From Massilia sp. PAMC28688 (GTDB lineage Bacteria; Pseudomonadota; Gammaproteobacteria; Burkholderiales; Burkholderiaceae_D): a DNA stretch of 64,000 nucleotides. The notes beneath the pieces were generated by a model. That model was not told the DNA's origin and ran no database searches. It was given only the letters and a program-made list of their open reading frames with translations. Position numbers and translations under genes: made by a program. The DNA lies in NCBI RefSeq assembly GCF_019443445.1, contig NZ_CP080378.1, forward strand, positions 2,976,001 through 3,040,000, written 5' to 3'. Below are positions 1 to 10,770 of this stretch, piece by piece (position 1 is the first letter of the stretch; each line of letters begins with the position of its first letter).

Positions 1-917
1 ACCAGATCACTCTTGAGACGCGCCATGATCGGCTGCGTTTCCGGGTCGCCCATGCGGCAGTTGAATTCCAGCGTACGCGGGTTGCCCTTGTCGTCGATCA
101 TCAGGCCGGCGTACAAAAAGCCGGTGAACACGATCCCATCCTTGGCCATGCCGTTGACGGTCGGGTTGATGATCTCGCGCATCACGCGCGCATGCATGGC
201 CGGGGTGACGATGGGGGCAGGGGAGTAGGCACCCATGCCGCCCGTGTTGGGGCCTTGGTCCTGGTCGCGCAGGCGCTTGTGATCCTGGCTGGTGGCCAGC
301 GGCAGCACGTTCTTGCCGTCGCACATGACGATGAAGCTGGCTTCTTCGCCGGCCAAAAATTCCTCGATCACAATGCGGGCACCAGCATCGCCATAGCGGT
401 TGTCTGCCAGCATGTGGTCCACCGCGCTGTGCGCCTCGTCCAGCGACATGGCCACCACCACGCCCTTGCCGGCAGCCAGGCCGTCAGCCTTGATGACAAT
501 CGGCGCGCCTTCCTGGTCGATGTAGGCATGGGCCAGTTCGGCATCGGTAAAGCTCTGGTACTTTGCCGTCGGAATATTGTGGCGCTGCATGAACGCCTTG
601 GCGAAATCCTTGGAGCTCTCCAGCTGGGCGGCGTCACGCGTCGGGCCAAAGATCTTCAGGTTACGGCTGCGGAAAATATCGACGATGCCGGCTGCCAGCG
701 GCACTTCCGGCCCCACTACCGTCAGACTGATGTTTTCAGCCTGCGCGAAGTCGGCCAGGGCGACCGGGTCGCTCATGTCCACATTGACCAGGCGAATGTC
801 GCGCGCCGTGCCGCCATTGCCGGGGGCAACGTAGACCATTTGAATACGTTCCGATTGGGCCAGTTTCCAGGCCAGGGCATGTTCACGGCCACCAGAGCCG
901 ACTACCAGGATTTTCAT
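1..917 (-). CDS. purD: Phosphoribosylamine-glycine ligase (GARS), 3' end beyond window
   Basis: This is the second step of de novo purine synthesis: ATP-dependent joining of glycine to 5-phosphoribosylamine in the cytoplasm. Reading the minus strand from the ATG at 915-917 gives MKILVVGSGGREHALAWKL, the signature start of PurD. About 305 codons stay open to the window edge with ATP-grasp features, such as GPEVPLAAGI, a KADGLAAGKGVVVA loop and FNCRMGDPETQ. The usual length is about 420 residues, so roughly the last quarter is missing. The gene lies 7 nt downstream of yebC on the same strand, so the two are probably cotranscribed. Identification is secure; only the C-terminus is unseen. Confidence 0.95.
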   Translation of the reverse strand, partial: MKILVVGSGGREHALAWKLAQSERIQMVYVAPGNGGTARDIRLVNVDMSDPVALADFAQAENISLTVVGPEVPLAAGIVDIFRSRNLKIFGPTRDAAQLESSKDFAKAFMQRHNIPTAKYQSFTDAELAHAYIDQEGAPIVIKADGLAAGKGVVVAMSLDEAHSAVDHMLADNRYGDAGARIVIEEFLAGEEASFIVMCDGKNVLPLATSQDHKRLRDQDQGPNTGGMGAYSPAPIVTPAMHARVMREIINPTVNGMAKDGIVFTGFLYAGLMIDDKGNPRTLEFNCRMGDPETQPIMARLKSDL

Positions 918-924
918 AAAGTGC

Positions 925-1650
925 TCAGTCTTCGATCAGGGCGTTGGTATAGACTTCCTGTACATCGTCGAGGTTCTCGAGTGCATCGAGAATTTTTTGC
1001 ATCTTGACGCCATCTTCGCCCGAGAACACAGTCTCGGTGGCCGGCTTCATGATAATTTCGGCCACTTCGGCCTTGAAGCCCGCCTTTTCCAGCGCATCCT
1101 TGACGGTGGCAAAGGCAAACGGGTCGCATACCACTTCAAAGCCGCCTTCTTCGTCGGCGATCACGTCGTCGGCGCCTGCTTCCAGCGCGCATTCCATCAG
1201 CTTGTCTTCGTCGGTGCCCGGTGCGAACAGGAACTGGCCGCAATGCTGGAACATGAAGGCGACCGAACCTTCGGTACCCATGTTGCCGCCATGCTTGTTG
1301 AAAGCGTGACGTACTTCCGCCACCGTGCGCACGCGGTTGTCGGTCATGCAGTCGACGATGATGGCGGCGCCGCCAATGCCGTAGCCTTCGTAACGCACCT
1401 CTTCATAGTTCACCCCTTCCAGGCCGCCCGAGCCGCGCTGGATGGCGCGGGTGACATTTTCTTTCGGCATGTTGGCATCGGCAGCCTTGTCTACCGCCAG
1501 GCGCAGGCGTGGGTTCGCGGCAATGTCAGCCCCGCCCATGCGCGCCGCGACGGTGATCTCCTTGATCAGGCGGGTCCAGATTTTGCCGCGTTTAGCGTCC
1601 GTTGCGGCCTTTTTGTGCTTGATATTGGCCCATTTGCTGTGTCCAGCCAT
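925..1650 (-). CDS. yebC: YebC/PmpR family regulatory or translation-associated protein
   Basis: The 241-residue product has the family's diagnostic N-terminus ([20 protein letters not shown]) and the full usual length. YebC/PmpR proteins were first described as DNA-binding regulators, and some members are now linked to relieving ribosome stalling on proline-rich sequences. The domain alone does not say which role this one has. An AAGGAA ribosome site sits 9-14 nt before the ATG at 1648-1650. The gene heads a yebC-purD pair on the minus strand. No oddities are seen. Confidence 0.94.
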   Translation of the reverse strand: MAGHSKWANIKHKKAATDAKRGKIWTRLIKEITVAARMGGADIAANPRLRLAVDKAADANMPKENVTRAIQRGSGGLEGVNYEEVRYEGYGIGGAAIIVDCMTDNRVRTVAEVRHAFNKHGGNMGTEGSVAFMFQHCGQFLFAPGTDEDKLMECALEAGADDVIADEEGGFEVVCDPFAFATVKDALEKAGFKAEVAEIIMKPATETVFSGEDGVKMQKILDALENLDDVQEVYTNALIED

Positions 1651-1759
1651 GTCGAAAATTCCTTAGACGGTATGCAAGAGTGGCCGACATTTTACCATGG
1701 GGCCGGCCAAAAAATTGCGGCCCCAAGCTCGCCTTGCCGATTCGCTTTACAATCATGGC

Positions 1760-2680
1760 ATGAGCAAAATGATCAGTGCCGGTTCCGTTCCCGCCCTCCC
1801 ACGCCCGGCATTGATGACTGGCCTGACACTGGCCATCGGCGGCGCGGTGCTGTTTTCCGCCAAGGCCATCGTGGCCAAGCTGCTTTACCGCTACCAGGTC
1901 GATGCCGTCACCGTGGTCGCCTTCCGCATGCTGTTTTCGCTGCCCCTGTTTGCGGCCGTGGCCATCTGGAATATGCGCACCAAGGAGCCGCTCTCGACTG
2001 GCGACCGGTGGCGCCTGCTGTTTCTTGGACTGGTGGGATATTACCTGTCCAGCACCCTGGACTTCCTGGGCCTGCAATACATCAGCGTGGGACTGGAGCG
2101 GCTGCTGCTGTTCCTGACGCCGACCTTTGTCCTGCTGTTCAGCTCCATATTCCTCAAGCAGCGCATCAGTGGCCTGCAGTGGCTTGCGCTTGCCACCTCC
2201 TATTGCGGCATCGTGCTGGTGGTGGCGCATGACCTGCACAGCGGCATGCGCAACGTGGCGCTGGGGTCCATGCTGGTACTGGGTTCGGCGCTTGCCTACG
2301 CCGTCTATCTGATCCAGTCGGGCGAACTGGTGCGCCGCATCGGCGCAGTACGGCTGGTGTCGTATGCCATGTGCGTGGCCAGCGCGGCCTGCATTGCCCA
2401 GTTTCTCGTGCTGCGTCCCGTGTCGCTGCTGGTCCAGCCGGCGCCCGTGTACTGGCTGTCGCTGGCCAATGGGATCTTTTGTACCATTTTCCCGGTCTTT
2501 ATGACCATGGTGGCCGTGCAGCGCATTGGCGCGGGCACCGCCTCCCAGGCCGGCATGATCGGCCCCGTCTCCACGCTGTTCCTGGGCGCGCTGGTGCTCG
2601 GCGAAGCGATTACCGTGATCCAGCTGGCCGGCACCGTGCTGGTCCTGGCTGGCATCTATTTGTTGTCGAGGAAGAAGTGA
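1760..2680 (+). CDS. DMT-superfamily (EamA) transporter
   Basis: This hydrophobic protein of about 306 residues has roughly ten predicted membrane helices arranged as two EamA repeats, typical of drug/metabolite exporters of the inner membrane. The substrate cannot be told from sequence. Motifs such as [17 protein letters not shown] in the first repeat and [19 protein letters not shown] in the second fit the family. The open frame extends upstream to 1697, but that part is not membrane-like. The ATG at 1760 (MSKMISAG) puts the first helix at the normal distance. The stop is followed at once by mgsA, so the two are likely one transcript. Confidence 0.85.
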   Translation: MSKMISAGSVPALPRPALMTGLTLAIGGAVLFSAKAIVAKLLYRYQVDAVTVVAFRMLFSLPLFAAVAIWNMRTKEPLSTGDRWRLLFLGLVGYYLSSTLDFLGLQYISVGLERLLLFLTPTFVLLFSSIFLKQRISGLQWLALATSYCGIVLVVAHDLHSGMRNVALGSMLVLGSALAYAVYLIQSGELVRRIGAVRLVSYAMCVASAACIAQFLVLRPVSLLVQPAPVYWLSLANGIFCTIFPVFMTMVAVQRIGAGTASQAGMIGPVSTLFLGALVLGEAITVIQLAGTVLVLAGIYLLSRKK

Positions 2681-2681
2681 C

Positions 2682-3077
2682 ATGAAACCACGCATTGCCC
2701 TGATCGCGCACGACAAGAAAAAGGACGACATGATTACGCTGGCGGCCGAGTACCTGGATTTCCTCCAGGGCTGCACGCTGATTGCCACCGGCACCACGGG
2801 CGGGCGCCTGGCCAACGAGCTGGGCCTGACCGTGGACCGCAAGCAGTCCGGTCCCTTTGGCGGCGACCTGCAAATTGGTACCATGCTGGTGGAAGGCCAC
2901 ATCGATGCCGTCATTTTCCTGCGCGACCCCATGACGCCCCAGCCGCACGAGCCGGACATCAATGCACTGGTGCGCGCCTGCGACGTGCACGACGTGGCCT
3001 GTGCCACCAATATTTCAACGGCCCACATGCTGCTGTGCCACCTGAAGATGGCAGCGAAGAAAAAGGAACTGACATGA
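2682..3077 (+). CDS. mgsA: Methylglyoxal synthase
   Basis: The enzyme converts dihydroxyacetone phosphate to methylglyoxal, a bypass of lower glycolysis that relieves sugar-phosphate stress. The product has 131 residues, a normal length. It carries the phosphate-binding GTTGG stretch near residues 37-41, the [10 protein letters not shown] loop, and [15 protein letters not shown], which includes the conserved catalytic-region Asp and His residues of the family. It starts one base after the upstream transporter gene stops, and its stop codon overlaps the start of the next oxidoreductase gene (ATGA). This indicates translational coupling in a transporter-mgsA-oxidoreductase operon. Confidence 0.95.
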   Translation: MKPRIALIAHDKKKDDMITLAAEYLDFLQGCTLIATGTTGGRLANELGLTVDRKQSGPFGGDLQIGTMLVEGHIDAVIFLRDPMTPQPHEPDINALVRACDVHDVACATNISTAHMLLCHLKMAAKKKELT

Positions 3078-4051
3078 TGGCAAAGGCAATACGGGTGCAC
3101 CGCACCGGCGGCCCGGAAGTAATGGAACTGGTCGATGTCGACGTGGGCGCGCCGGGCCCGGGCGAGGCGCTGGTGCGCCACGCAGCCATCGGCGTGAACT
3201 TTATCGACTGCTATTTCCGCTCCGGCCTGTATCCCCAGCCCCTGCCGGGCGCCCTGGGCATGGAAGGCGCCGGTGTGGTGGAAGCGGTGGGCGCGGGCGT
3301 GACCCATGTGAAAGCGGGCGACCGCGTGGCCTATGCGGGCCGTCCCAACGGGGCGTATGCGGAGGCCCGCGTGATGCCGGCCGATATCCTGCTCAAGCTG
3401 CCGGACAGCATGTCGTTCGAGACGGGCGCGGCCATGATGCTGCAGGGACTGACCGTCCAGTACCTGTTTCGCCGCACTGCCCAGCTCAAGCGGGGCGACA
3501 CCATCCTGTTTCATGCCGCCGCCGGCGGGGTGGGCCTGATTGCCTGCCAGTGGGCCAAGGCACTGGGCGTCAACATGATTGGCACTGTGGGTTCCGAAGA
3601 AAAGGCTGAACTGGCGCGCGCACACGGCTGCACCCATGTAATCAACTACAACACGGACAATTTCGTGGAGCGGGTCAGGGACATCACGGATGGCAAGATG
3701 GTCTCCGTCGTGTATGACTCCATTGGCAAGGATACCTTCACCGGTTCGCTCGATTGCCTGCAGCCACTGGGACTGATGGTCAGCTTCGGCAATGCGTCCG
3801 GGCCCGTGCCGGATTTTTCACTGGGCGAACTGTCCGCGCGCGGGTCGCTGTTCATTACCCGGCCCACGCTGTTTGCCTACGCCGCCAAACGGGCCGACCT
3901 GGAAGCCATGGCGGCCGACCTGTTCGAGGTCGTCTCCAGCGGCGCGGTCAAGATTGAGGTGCACCAGCGTTATCCGCTGGCCGATGTGGCGCGCGCGCAT
4001 GCCGATCTGGAAGCGCGCCGGACCACCGGTTCGTCGGTGCTGCTGCCATGA
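3074..4051 (+). CDS. NADPH:quinone reductase-like zinc-free MDR oxidoreductase
   Basis: This is a 325-residue member of the medium-chain dehydrogenase/reductase family, quinone oxidoreductase (Qor) branch. It has the N-terminal GroES-like fold ([20 protein letters not shown]) and a Rossmann NADPH site with [18 protein letters not shown] around residue 150. No structural-zinc cysteine cluster is seen, as expected for Qor. Substrates are probably quinones or reactive enones. Being coupled to mgsA suggests, but does not prove, a role in carbonyl detoxification. Two adjacent ATGs (3074, 3077) are possible starts; the first overlaps the mgsA stop. Confidence 0.88.
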   Translation: MMAKAIRVHRTGGPEVMELVDVDVGAPGPGEALVRHAAIGVNFIDCYFRSGLYPQPLPGALGMEGAGVVEAVGAGVTHVKAGDRVAYAGRPNGAYAEARVMPADILLKLPDSMSFETGAAMMLQGLTVQYLFRRTAQLKRGDTILFHAAAGGVGLIACQWAKALGVNMIGTVGSEEKAELARAHGCTHVINYNTDNFVERVRDITDGKMVSVVYDSIGKDTFTGSLDCLQPLGLMVSFGNASGPVPDFSLGELSARGSLFITRPTLFAYAAKRADLEAMAADLFEVVSSGAVKIEVHQRYPLADVARAHADLEARRTTGSSVLLP

Positions 4052-4179
4052 GCGCGCCGGAAAAGAAAAACGGCGAACACGATGGTTCGCCGAAATTCGG
4101 ACGCTTGCTGATCGTCCTGATCCTGTCGGTCCTGCTGGTGGTGGGGATCACCTTTGCCTCGCTGGCAATGGTGACCTGA
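4048..4179 (+). CDS. Small single-pass membrane protein (43 aa), hypothetical
   Basis: A 43-codon frame begins at an ATG whose last bases overlap the TGA of the oxidoreductase gene (ATGA), the same coupling seen one gene upstream. The product starts with a charged stretch ([19 protein letters not shown]) followed by one hydrophobic helix (LLIVLILSVLLVVGITFASL) and a short tail. That arrangement fits a real N-in membrane microprotein rather than noise. I do not recognise a family. It ends 8 nt before the convergent DUF4136 gene. The function is unknown; position suggests co-expression with mgsA. Confidence 0.6.
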   Translation: MSAPEKKNGEHDGSPKFGRLLIVLILSVLLVVGITFASLAMVT

Positions 4180-4187
4180 CCGGGTAC

Positions 4188-4841
4188 TCAGTCTTCGCGC
4201 TTCAGTTCCACGGTGCGCGCCACCCCGCTCACGCCAGGGAAACCGGTAAAGGCGCTTTGCACCAGGGCCGGCATCACGACCGGCGTGGAGCGCTCGCGGC
4301 TGGTGTTATGGACCGTCACGTCAAACAGGCGGCGGCCGTCGTTGGCCGATTTGATGGCAAGCTGCAGCTCGCGCTTGTAATGGTGCTGGACACTGACCGT
4401 GTAGGCAGGGATGCCGGTCCAGAACGGATCATAAAACGGGCTGTACCAGCCGCCCCAGTAGCGCCGCCCGCCCCAGTAAGGACGGTAGAAAGGATGGCCG
4501 AAGCCAATGCGCGGATGATATTGCATCGGATACATCGGTTCAATCACGCGCACCGGGATATCGGTGGTCATGAAGCGCATGGCCACCTTCAGGTTGGGCG
4601 TGCTGCCGGACGCGGCTTCGCGAAAGCCCAGGCGTGCCAGTTCCTTGCGCACCAGCCCCTGATAGCTGCGCAATTCCAGCGTGTCTTCCTGGGCCTGGGG
4701 CGCGTCAAAGGCATAACTCTTGTCAGCCATGGCGGCGGGCCACTCGTGAAAGGTCGTGACATCGCTGCGGATGGTGGTGGCACAGCCACCGAGCAGGAGC
4801 GACAGCGACGCGGCTGCCGCCATAAACAGGCGTTTCATCAT
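4188..4841 (-). CDS. DUF4136 family lipoprotein
   Basis: The predicted product has 217 residues and starts MMKRLFMAAAASLSLLLGGC. It is a classic lipoprotein signal with lipobox LGGC, so it should be lipidated and anchored in the envelope. The body (TTFHEWPAAMADKSYAFD, then LRSYQGLVRKELARLGFREA) matches the DUF4136 pattern. A Tyr/Trp/Gly-rich middle segment (residues about 110-140) is typical of the group. The start is set by a GGAGAAT ribosome site directly before the ATG at 4841; the longer upstream frame lacks a signal. It is transcribed divergently from pepN. The function is unknown. Confidence 0.85.
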   Translation of the reverse strand: MMKRLFMAAAASLSLLLGGCATTIRSDVTTFHEWPAAMADKSYAFDAPQAQEDTLELRSYQGLVRKELARLGFREAASGSTPNLKVAMRFMTTDIPVRVIEPMYPMQYHPRIGFGHPFYRPYWGGRRYWGGWYSPFYDPFWTGIPAYTVSVQHHYKRELQLAIKSANDGRRLFDVTVHNTSRERSTPVVMPALVQSAFTGFPGVSGVARTVELKRED

Positions 4842-5018
4842 ATTCTCCGTCTTCACTTCCACTAACCCAAGAGCCACTGTACGGCTCGTTGCCGCTGGTT
4901 CTCGAGCAATTTTACAGACTGTTACCCTCCGCACATGGACGAAACACGCAGAGCGGGCGCTGCACTGTTGCGGTATTGGTAAAATAGACGCCCATCCAAC
5001 GTCACAGCAGAGTTTCCC

Positions 5019-7664
5019 ATGCGCACAGACATCCCCCAGACCATCTACCGGAAAGATTACACGGCACCGGCCTATTGGGTTGACACTGTCGAGCTTGGTT
5101 TTGATCTCGATCCGGAGCGCACCATCGTGGCCAGCCGCCTGGTCATGACGCGCAATGCCGACAGCCCGGCGCGCGACATCGAACTGTACGGCGACAACCT
5201 GGAACTGGTGGCCCTGCGCATGAATGGCAAGGCGCTGGGCGAGCGCGACTATCGCATCGAGGCGGGCGTGCTATCCATTGCCAATGCGCCGGACAATGTG
5301 ACGCTGGAAATTGAAACCATTACCTCGCCTGTCAAGAACACGACGCTCAACGGGCTGTACGTTTCCAACGGCAATTTCTTTACCCAGTGCGAAGCGGAAG
5401 GCTTCCGCGCCATCACCTATTTCCCTGACCGCCCCGACATCATGGCCCGCTACACCGTCATGCTGCGCGCCGACAAGGAGAAGTACCCGGTGCTGCTGTC
5501 GAACGGCAACCTGATTGAGGAAGGCGACCTGGGCGACGGGCGTCATTACGCCAAGTGGGAAGACCCGTTCAAGAAGCCTTCCTACCTGTTTGCGCTGGTG
5601 GCCGCGCGCCTGGTCTGCCAGGAAGAAACCTTCCGCCTGGCCGACGGCCGCGACGCCCTGCTGCAGGTGTGGGTGGAGGAGGGCAACCTCGACAAGACCG
5701 ATTACGCCATGCAGTCGCTCAAGAACAGTATTCGCTGGGACGAAGAGCGCTTTGGGCTGGAACTGGACCTGGACCGCTTCATGATTGTTGCCGTGAGCGA
5801 CTTCAACATGGGCGCGATGGAAAACAAGGGCTTGAACATTTTCAACACCAAGTTCGTGCTGGCCAATGCCCGCACGGCAACCGATGTCGACTATGCCGGC
5901 ATCGAGGCGGTGGTGGGCCATGAATATTTTCACAACTGGACCGGCAACCGCGTCACCTGCCGCGACTGGTTCCAGCTGTCGCTCAAGGAAGGCTTGACCG
6001 TCTTTCGCGACCAGGAATTTTCGGCCGACATGATCGGTACCGAGAGCGGGCGCGCCGTGGGCCGCATCGAACAGGTACGCACCCTGCGCCAGGCCCAGTT
6101 TCCGGAAGATGCGGGTCCCATGGCCCATCCCGTGCGCCCCGACTCCTTTGTCGAGATCAACAATTTCTACACCGTGACGGTGTATGAAAAGGGCGCGGAA
6201 GTGGTGCGGATGTACCAGACCCTGCTGGGGCGCGACGGTTTCCGCAAGGGCATGGACCTGTACTTCGAGCGCCATGACGAGCAGGCCGTGGAGTGCGATG
6301 ATTTCCGCGCCGCCATGGCCGACGCCAGCGGGCGCGACCTGACCCAGTTCGAGCGCTGGTACAGCCAGGCCGGCACGCCCGTGGTCCGCGCCAGGACGCG
6401 CTACGACCAGGATGCGCAGGCGTATGAACTGACCTTGTCGCAATCGTGCCCGCCCACGCCGGGCCAGGACCACAAGCTGCCCTTCCATATCCCGGTTGCC
6501 TTCGGCTTGCTGGGCGCGGACGGCCGCGACCTGCCCCTCACCATGGATGGCCAGGCGCTGGGCAAGACCACCGTGCTGGAACTGACCGAGGCGCAGCAGA
6601 CGTTCCGCTTTACCGGCGTGCAGGACGCGCCCACGCCCTCGATCCTGCGCGATTTTTCCGCGCCCGTGGTGCTGGAATACGACTACAGCGACGAGCAGCT
6701 GTTGCACCTGTTTAGCCACGACAGCGATCCCGTCAACCGCTGGGAAGCGGGCCAGCGCCTGGCCATGAGCCGCCTGCTGAACCTGACGGCTGCCGTGGCC
6801 GACGGCGGCAAGCTGGCGCTGGACGACACCTTCATCGGCGCCATGCGCACCATTCTGGAAGACCAGTCCCTCGACGCCGGCTTTCGCGAGCAAGCCATCT
6901 TGCTGCCGTCGGAGAGCATGGTGGCCGACCAGATGGACATGGTCCATCCGCAGGCGATCCACCTGGCGCGCCAGTACATGCGCCGCACCATTGGCGAAGT
7001 GCTGCGCGAAAGCCTGCATGCCCAGTATCAGGCCAACCAGACCCCCGGCCCATACAGTCCGGATGCCATTTCGGCCGGCCGGCGCGGCCTGAAAAACCTG
7101 TGCCTGTCCTACCTTGCCACGGTGCAGGACGATGAAAGCCTGGCCCTGGCGCGCTTCCAGTACGATAATGCCGGCAACATGACGGACCGGATTGCGGCGC
7201 TGATCGCCCTGATCCACGCGCAAGCGGCAGGTGCCGATGAAGCACTGGAACATTTCTACCGCGAATTCGAGAGCGAAGCGCTGGTGATCGACAAGTGGTT
7301 CATGGTGCAGGGTGCGGCGCCCAACAATGGCGTGGAAGAAGTGCGGGCGCTGATGGGCCACAAGGCGTTCAACATGAAGAACCCGAACCGGGCGCGCAGC
7401 CTGATTTTTGCCTTCTGTAATAGCAACCCGGCCCGCTTCCATGCACCGGACGGCAGCGGCTACGCCTTCTGGGCCGAGCAAGTGATTGCGCTTGACGCCA
7501 TCAACCCGCAGGTCGCCAGCCGCCTGGCGCGCTCCATGGACCGCTGGCGCCGCTACGCCCCGGCCTTGCAGGCGCACATGAAGCGTGCCCTGCAGCAGGT
7601 TGCCGGCATGAAAAAGCTGTCCAACGACGTGCGCGAAATCGTCACCAAGGCGCTGGCCAACTGA
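5019..7664 (+). CDS. pepN: Aminopeptidase N (M1 family)
   Basis: This 881-residue cytoplasmic zinc aminopeptidase removes N-terminal residues from peptides during protein turnover. Its length is that of the E. coli-type PepN. The exopeptidase motif GAMEN is at residues 265-269. The zinc motif HEYFH is at 301-305 with the third ligand Glu in SLKEGLTVF at 324. The C-terminal helical domain ([17 protein letters not shown] onward) is complete. It differs in type from the two secreted M1 enzymes further along. It stands between a divergent lipoprotein gene and fbp. Confidence 0.97.
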   Translation: MRTDIPQTIYRKDYTAPAYWVDTVELGFDLDPERTIVASRLVMTRNADSPARDIELYGDNLELVALRMNGKALGERDYRIEAGVLSIANAPDNVTLEIETITSPVKNTTLNGLYVSNGNFFTQCEAEGFRAITYFPDRPDIMARYTVMLRADKEKYPVLLSNGNLIEEGDLGDGRHYAKWEDPFKKPSYLFALVAARLVCQEETFRLADGRDALLQVWVEEGNLDKTDYAMQSLKNSIRWDEERFGLELDLDRFMIVAVSDFNMGAMENKGLNIFNTKFVLANARTATDVDYAGIEAVVGHEYFHNWTGNRVTCRDWFQLSLKEGLTVFRDQEFSADMIGTESGRAVGRIEQVRTLRQAQFPEDAGPMAHPVRPDSFVEINNFYTVTVYEKGAEVVRMYQTLLGRDGFRKGMDLYFERHDEQAVECDDFRAAMADASGRDLTQFERWYSQAGTPVVRARTRYDQDAQAYELTLSQSCPPTPGQDHKLPFHIPVAFGLLGADGRDLPLTMDGQALGKTTVLELTEAQQTFRFTGVQDAPTPSILRDFSAPVVLEYDYSDEQLLHLFSHDSDPVNRWEAGQRLAMSRLLNLTAAVADGGKLALDDTFIGAMRTILEDQSLDAGFREQAILLPSESMVADQMDMVHPQAIHLARQYMRRTIGEVLRESLHAQYQANQTPGPYSPDAISAGRRGLKNLCLSYLATVQDDESLALARFQYDNAGNMTDRIAALIALIHAQAAGADEALEHFYREFESEALVIDKWFMVQGAAPNNGVEEVRALMGHKAFNMKNPNRARSLIFAFCNSNPARFHAPDGSGYAFWAEQVIALDAINPQVASRLARSMDRWRRYAPALQAHMKRALQQVAGMKKLSNDVREIVTKALAN

Positions 7665-7707
7665 ATGGCCGAGCCGGCAAAAGAATTTAAAACCAAGAAG
7701 GAAGTCC

Positions 7708-8709
7708 ATGAAACGCGTCAGTCTTACGCAGCACCTGGTTGAAGAGCAACGCAACCACAATTCCATTCCCGCCGAACTGCGCCTGTTGATTGAAGTGGTC
7801 GCGCGCGCCTGCAAGACCATCAGCCATTCGGTGGGCAAGGGCGCCCTGGGCGACATTCTCGGCAGCGCCGATACCGAGAATATCCAGGGCGAAGTCCAGA
7901 AAAAACTGGACGTGATCTCCAACGAAATCCTGCTCGAAGCCAACGAGTGGGGCGGCCACCTGGCGGCCATGGCGTCGGAAGAAATGGAATCGATCCATCC
8001 CATTCCCAACCGCTATCCGATGGGCGAATACATGCTGCTGTTCGACCCGCTCGATGGCTCGTCCAATATTGACGTGAACGTCTCGATTGGCACCATCTTT
8101 TCCGTGCTCCGCGCGCCGGAAGGCATGGGCACGCCGACCGAACAGGATTTCATGCAGGCAGGCAGCATGCAGGTGGCGGCAGGTTACGCCGTGTACGGCC
8201 CGCAAACCATGCTGGTGCTCACCACCGGCAATGGCGTCAACTGCTTCACGCTGGACCGGGAAATGGGTTCGTGGGTGCTTACCCAGCGCAACATGCGCAT
8301 TCCGGCCGAGACGCGCGAGTTCGCCATCAACATGTCCAATGCGCGCCACTGGCATGCGCCCGTGACCCGGTATGTCGATGAGATGCTGGCCGGCGACACT
8401 GGCCCGCGCGGCAAGAATTTCAATATGCGCTGGGTGGCGTCCATGGTGGCCGACGTGCACCGCATCCTCAACCGGGGCGGTATTTTCATGTATCCGGCCG
8501 ACACGCGCGACACCTCCATGCCGGGCAAGCTGCGACTGATGTACGAAGCCAATCCCATGGCCATGATCGTCGAGCAGGCGGGCGGCGCCGCAACGGATGG
8601 GGTCCAACGCATCATGGATATTCCGCCGCAAAAACTGCATCAGCGTGTTCCCGTTTTCCTCGGCTCCAAGGCGGAAGTGGAGCGCGTGACGAGCTATCAC
8701 ACCGCCTGA
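7708..8709 (+). CDS. fbp: Fructose-1,6-bisphosphatase class I
   Basis: The enzyme hydrolyses fructose 1,6-bisphosphate to fructose 6-phosphate, the committed step of gluconeogenesis. The 333-residue product has the metal-binding motif [13 protein letters not shown] near residues 112-124 and the sugar-phosphate-binding region [12 protein letters not shown]. The end of the core contains [10 protein letters not shown], as in class I enzymes. An AAGGAAG ribosome site precedes the ATG at 7708. It follows pepN by 43 nt and precedes tRNA-Thr. No unusual features. Confidence 0.96.
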   Translation: MKRVSLTQHLVEEQRNHNSIPAELRLLIEVVARACKTISHSVGKGALGDILGSADTENIQGEVQKKLDVISNEILLEANEWGGHLAAMASEEMESIHPIPNRYPMGEYMLLFDPLDGSSNIDVNVSIGTIFSVLRAPEGMGTPTEQDFMQAGSMQVAAGYAVYGPQTMLVLTTGNGVNCFTLDREMGSWVLTQRNMRIPAETREFAINMSNARHWHAPVTRYVDEMLAGDTGPRGKNFNMRWVASMVADVHRILNRGGIFMYPADTRDTSMPGKLRLMYEANPMAMIVEQAGGAATDGVQRIMDIPPQKLHQRVPVFLGSKAEVERVTSYHTA

Positions 8710-8804
8710 AGCGCGCCTGAAGCGCCGTTTTTGGCGGAAAAAGCCAAAGTTTGCAGATTCGGACTAGCAACTGTACGCAATTTTTTGCTAGAATACGCGT
8801 CTTC

Positions 8805-8880
8805 GCCGATTTAGCTCAGTTGGTAGAGCAGTTCATTCGTAATGAAAAGGTCGCCAGTTCGATTCCGGCAATCGGCACCA
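8805..8880 (+). tRNA. tRNA-Thr(CGT)
   Basis: A 76-nt cloverleaf with encoded CCA end. The acceptor stem GCCGATT/AATCGGC, D arm GCTC...GAGC, anticodon CGT at 8838-8840 and TTCGATT T-loop are all visible. Two stem positions are non-canonical: G27 opposite A43 at the foot of the anticodon stem and A52 opposite C62 in the T stem. A TAGAAT box at 8789-8794 is a likely -10 element. Confidence 0.95.
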
Positions 8881-8913
8881 GTACTTCGCATCAGGCACTT
8901 GCCTGATGCCTGG

Positions 8914-8949
8914 AAAACCCGCACCGCCACCAGCGCTGCGGGTTTTTTT
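8914..8949 (+). terminator. Intrinsic terminator after tRNA-Thr; target of the group II intron
   Basis: A ten-base-pair stem (8914-8923 with 8937-8946, AAAACCCGCA/TGCGGGTTTT) with a 13-nt loop, running into seven T residues. A second perfect hairpin, GCATCAGGC/GCCTGATGC, lies just upstream at 8888-8909. The group II intron begins three bases after the T run. Confidence 0.85.
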
Positions 8950-9352
8950 GTGGTGCGCCCAGCATGGGCGCACTCCTGTGGGTGAAAGTCCCGCCGCGAG
9001 CTGACCACAGCGAGCGAAGTGAAGCGCAACTGCGGAAGAGTAATCGACCGTGGGGAGGAAGCGTGAATCGTAAATCATGAGCCGATGGACAAGAATCGCA
9101 TAGAAGGCGCTGCCGAGCAGGGCGAGCGGGCCACAAACCGCGAAGCTCTTGTGGTCAAGGCGAGGCGGCGTAGATGCGGCGGCTGTGTGGTGAAGGAGTG
9201 CGGCCCTTACCTGGGGACGCCCTGCCTCACGTCTGAAAGGACGGCGGCATTGCCGTAGCAGGGTCTCAGCAGAGGTCATAGTAGTTGGTGGTAGCGCCGG
9301 GAAGGCTCGACCCCGCTAACGAAGGACCGAACGAGTAGGAGTGTTATCCGAC

Positions 9353-10720
9353 ATGTCGATGCGACAGGCAATGCGTCAGATGTCCGCGAAGGCGGGGCGG
9401 GAGGCCGTACGTCAGGGTGAAGCTCTGGCCGCAACTTCCAGCGACGAAGCTTGTTGCCCGCGACATGTGTCAGGAGACGCAGGATCAATGCTGCTGCGCG
9501 CAGCGTTGAGAAGAGAAAACCTGCTGCAGGCGTTCAAACGTGTGCGCGCCAACAAGGGCGCGGCCGGGGTGGATGGTCGGGATATCGACGAAACCTCTCG
9601 CTATCTGGCCGTGGCTTGGCCGGAGATACGTGAACAATTGCTGGCAGGGACGTACCGGCCTAGCCCGGTACGCAGGGTGACGATCCCCAAACCCGACGGT
9701 GGCGAGCGTGAGCTTGGCATCCCGACGGTGACGGATCGGCTGATCCAGCAGGCACTGCTCCAAGTGCTACAACCGATTCTTGATCCCACATTTAGCGAGC
9801 ACAGCTACGGCTTCCGTCCGGGCCGGCGTGCGCAGGATGCGGTACTTGCCGCCAAAGCATATGTCCAATCGGGACGCAGGACCGTGGTGGATGTGGACCT
9901 GTCGAAGTTCTTTGACCGGGTCAACCATGACATCCTGATCGACCGCCTAAGGAAACGCATCGACGACACCGGAGTGATCCGTCTGGTTCGTGCCTATCTG
10001 AACAGCGGCATCATGGACCATGGCGTGGTGCAGGCGCGGCATGAGGGCACGCCACAAGGCGGCCCCCTGTCTCCACTGCTTGCCAACGTTCTGCTCGATG
10101 AAGTGGATAAAGAACTGGAACGACGCGGTCACTGCTTCGCACGCTACGCCGATGATGCGAACGTCTATGTTTGCAGTAAACGTGCTGGCGAGCGGGTGAT
10201 GGCGCTGCTGCGCCGCCTCTATGACAAGTTGCACCTCGTGGTCAACGAAAGCAAGAGCGCGGTCGGCAGTGCTTTCGGTCGCAAGTTCCTCGGTTACAGC
10301 CTGTGGGTGGCACGTGGGAAAGTGGTCAAACTGAAGGTCGCTGAAAAGCCGCTGGCAACGTTCAAGCAGCGCATCCGTGAATTGACTGGACGCTCAGCGG
10401 GCCGCAGTATGGGCCAGATCGTCGAGAAGCTGCGTACCTACATGCTTGGCTGGAAGGGATACTTCAAGTTGGCGGAGACGCCCAAGATCTGGCGAGAACT
10501 CGATGAATGGCTGCGTCACAGGCTGCGAGCGATCCAGCTCAAGCACTGGAAACGCGGCAAGACCATGTATCGGGAGCTGATCCAGCTTGGAGCCGCGTCC
10601 CAAGTGGCGCGGACGGTGGCGGCAAATAGCCGTTGCTGGTGGCGCAATGCGGACCGGTTGTTGAAGACGGTCCTTACGATTGCCTACTTCGACCGGCTTG
10701 GCGTACCCCGCCTGTCCTGA
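9353..10720 (+). CDS. ltrA: Group II intron reverse transcriptase/maturase
   Basis: The intron-encoded protein binds its RNA for splicing and copies it into new sites. Visible are RT blocks GAAGVDG, TYRPSPVRRVTIPKPDGG, HSYGFRPGR, DVDLSKFFDRVNHD, EGTPQGGPLSPLLAN and the catalytic ARYADDANVYV. A maturase (GIIM) region follows with LRTYMLGWKGYF and EWLRHRLRAIQLKHWKRG. No HNH endonuclease domain follows, as usual in class C. The frame is open from a GTG at 9341, but that codon overlaps the AGGAG ribosome site, so the ATG at 9353 is the better start (455 residues). All key motifs are intact, so it may be active. Confidence 0.95.
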   Translation: MSMRQAMRQMSAKAGREAVRQGEALAATSSDEACCPRHVSGDAGSMLLRAALRRENLLQAFKRVRANKGAAGVDGRDIDETSRYLAVAWPEIREQLLAGTYRPSPVRRVTIPKPDGGERELGIPTVTDRLIQQALLQVLQPILDPTFSEHSYGFRPGRRAQDAVLAAKAYVQSGRRTVVDVDLSKFFDRVNHDILIDRLRKRIDDTGVIRLVRAYLNSGIMDHGVVQARHEGTPQGGPLSPLLANVLLDEVDKELERRGHCFARYADDANVYVCSKRAGERVMALLRRLYDKLHLVVNESKSAVGSAFGRKFLGYSLWVARGKVVKLKVAEKPLATFKQRIRELTGRSAGRSMGQIVEKLRTYMLGWKGYFKLAETPKIWRELDEWLRHRLRAIQLKHWKRGKTMYRELIQLGAASQVARTVAANSRCWWRNADRLLKTVLTIAYFDRLGVPRLS

Positions 10721-10732
10721 CCTCAACTATTC

Positions 10733-10770
10733 GAACCGCCCGGTGCGGACCCGCATGCCGGGTGGTGTGG
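10733..10770 (+). ncRNA. Group II intron domain V (catalytic hairpin)
   Basis: Thirteen bases after the maturase stop, GAACCGCCCGGTGCGGAC pairs with the following CCGCATGCCGGGTGGTGTGG to form the 34-38 nt domain V hairpin. It carries the CGC-type triad seen in class C introns. A GC-rich hairpin at 10774-10800 is the probable domain VI. Confidence 0.82.

Noticed and set aside
5271..8009. A minus-strand open frame of 912 codons opposite pepN and fbp
   Set aside because: Both genes on the plus strand are certain, and the antisense product has no protein-like pattern.
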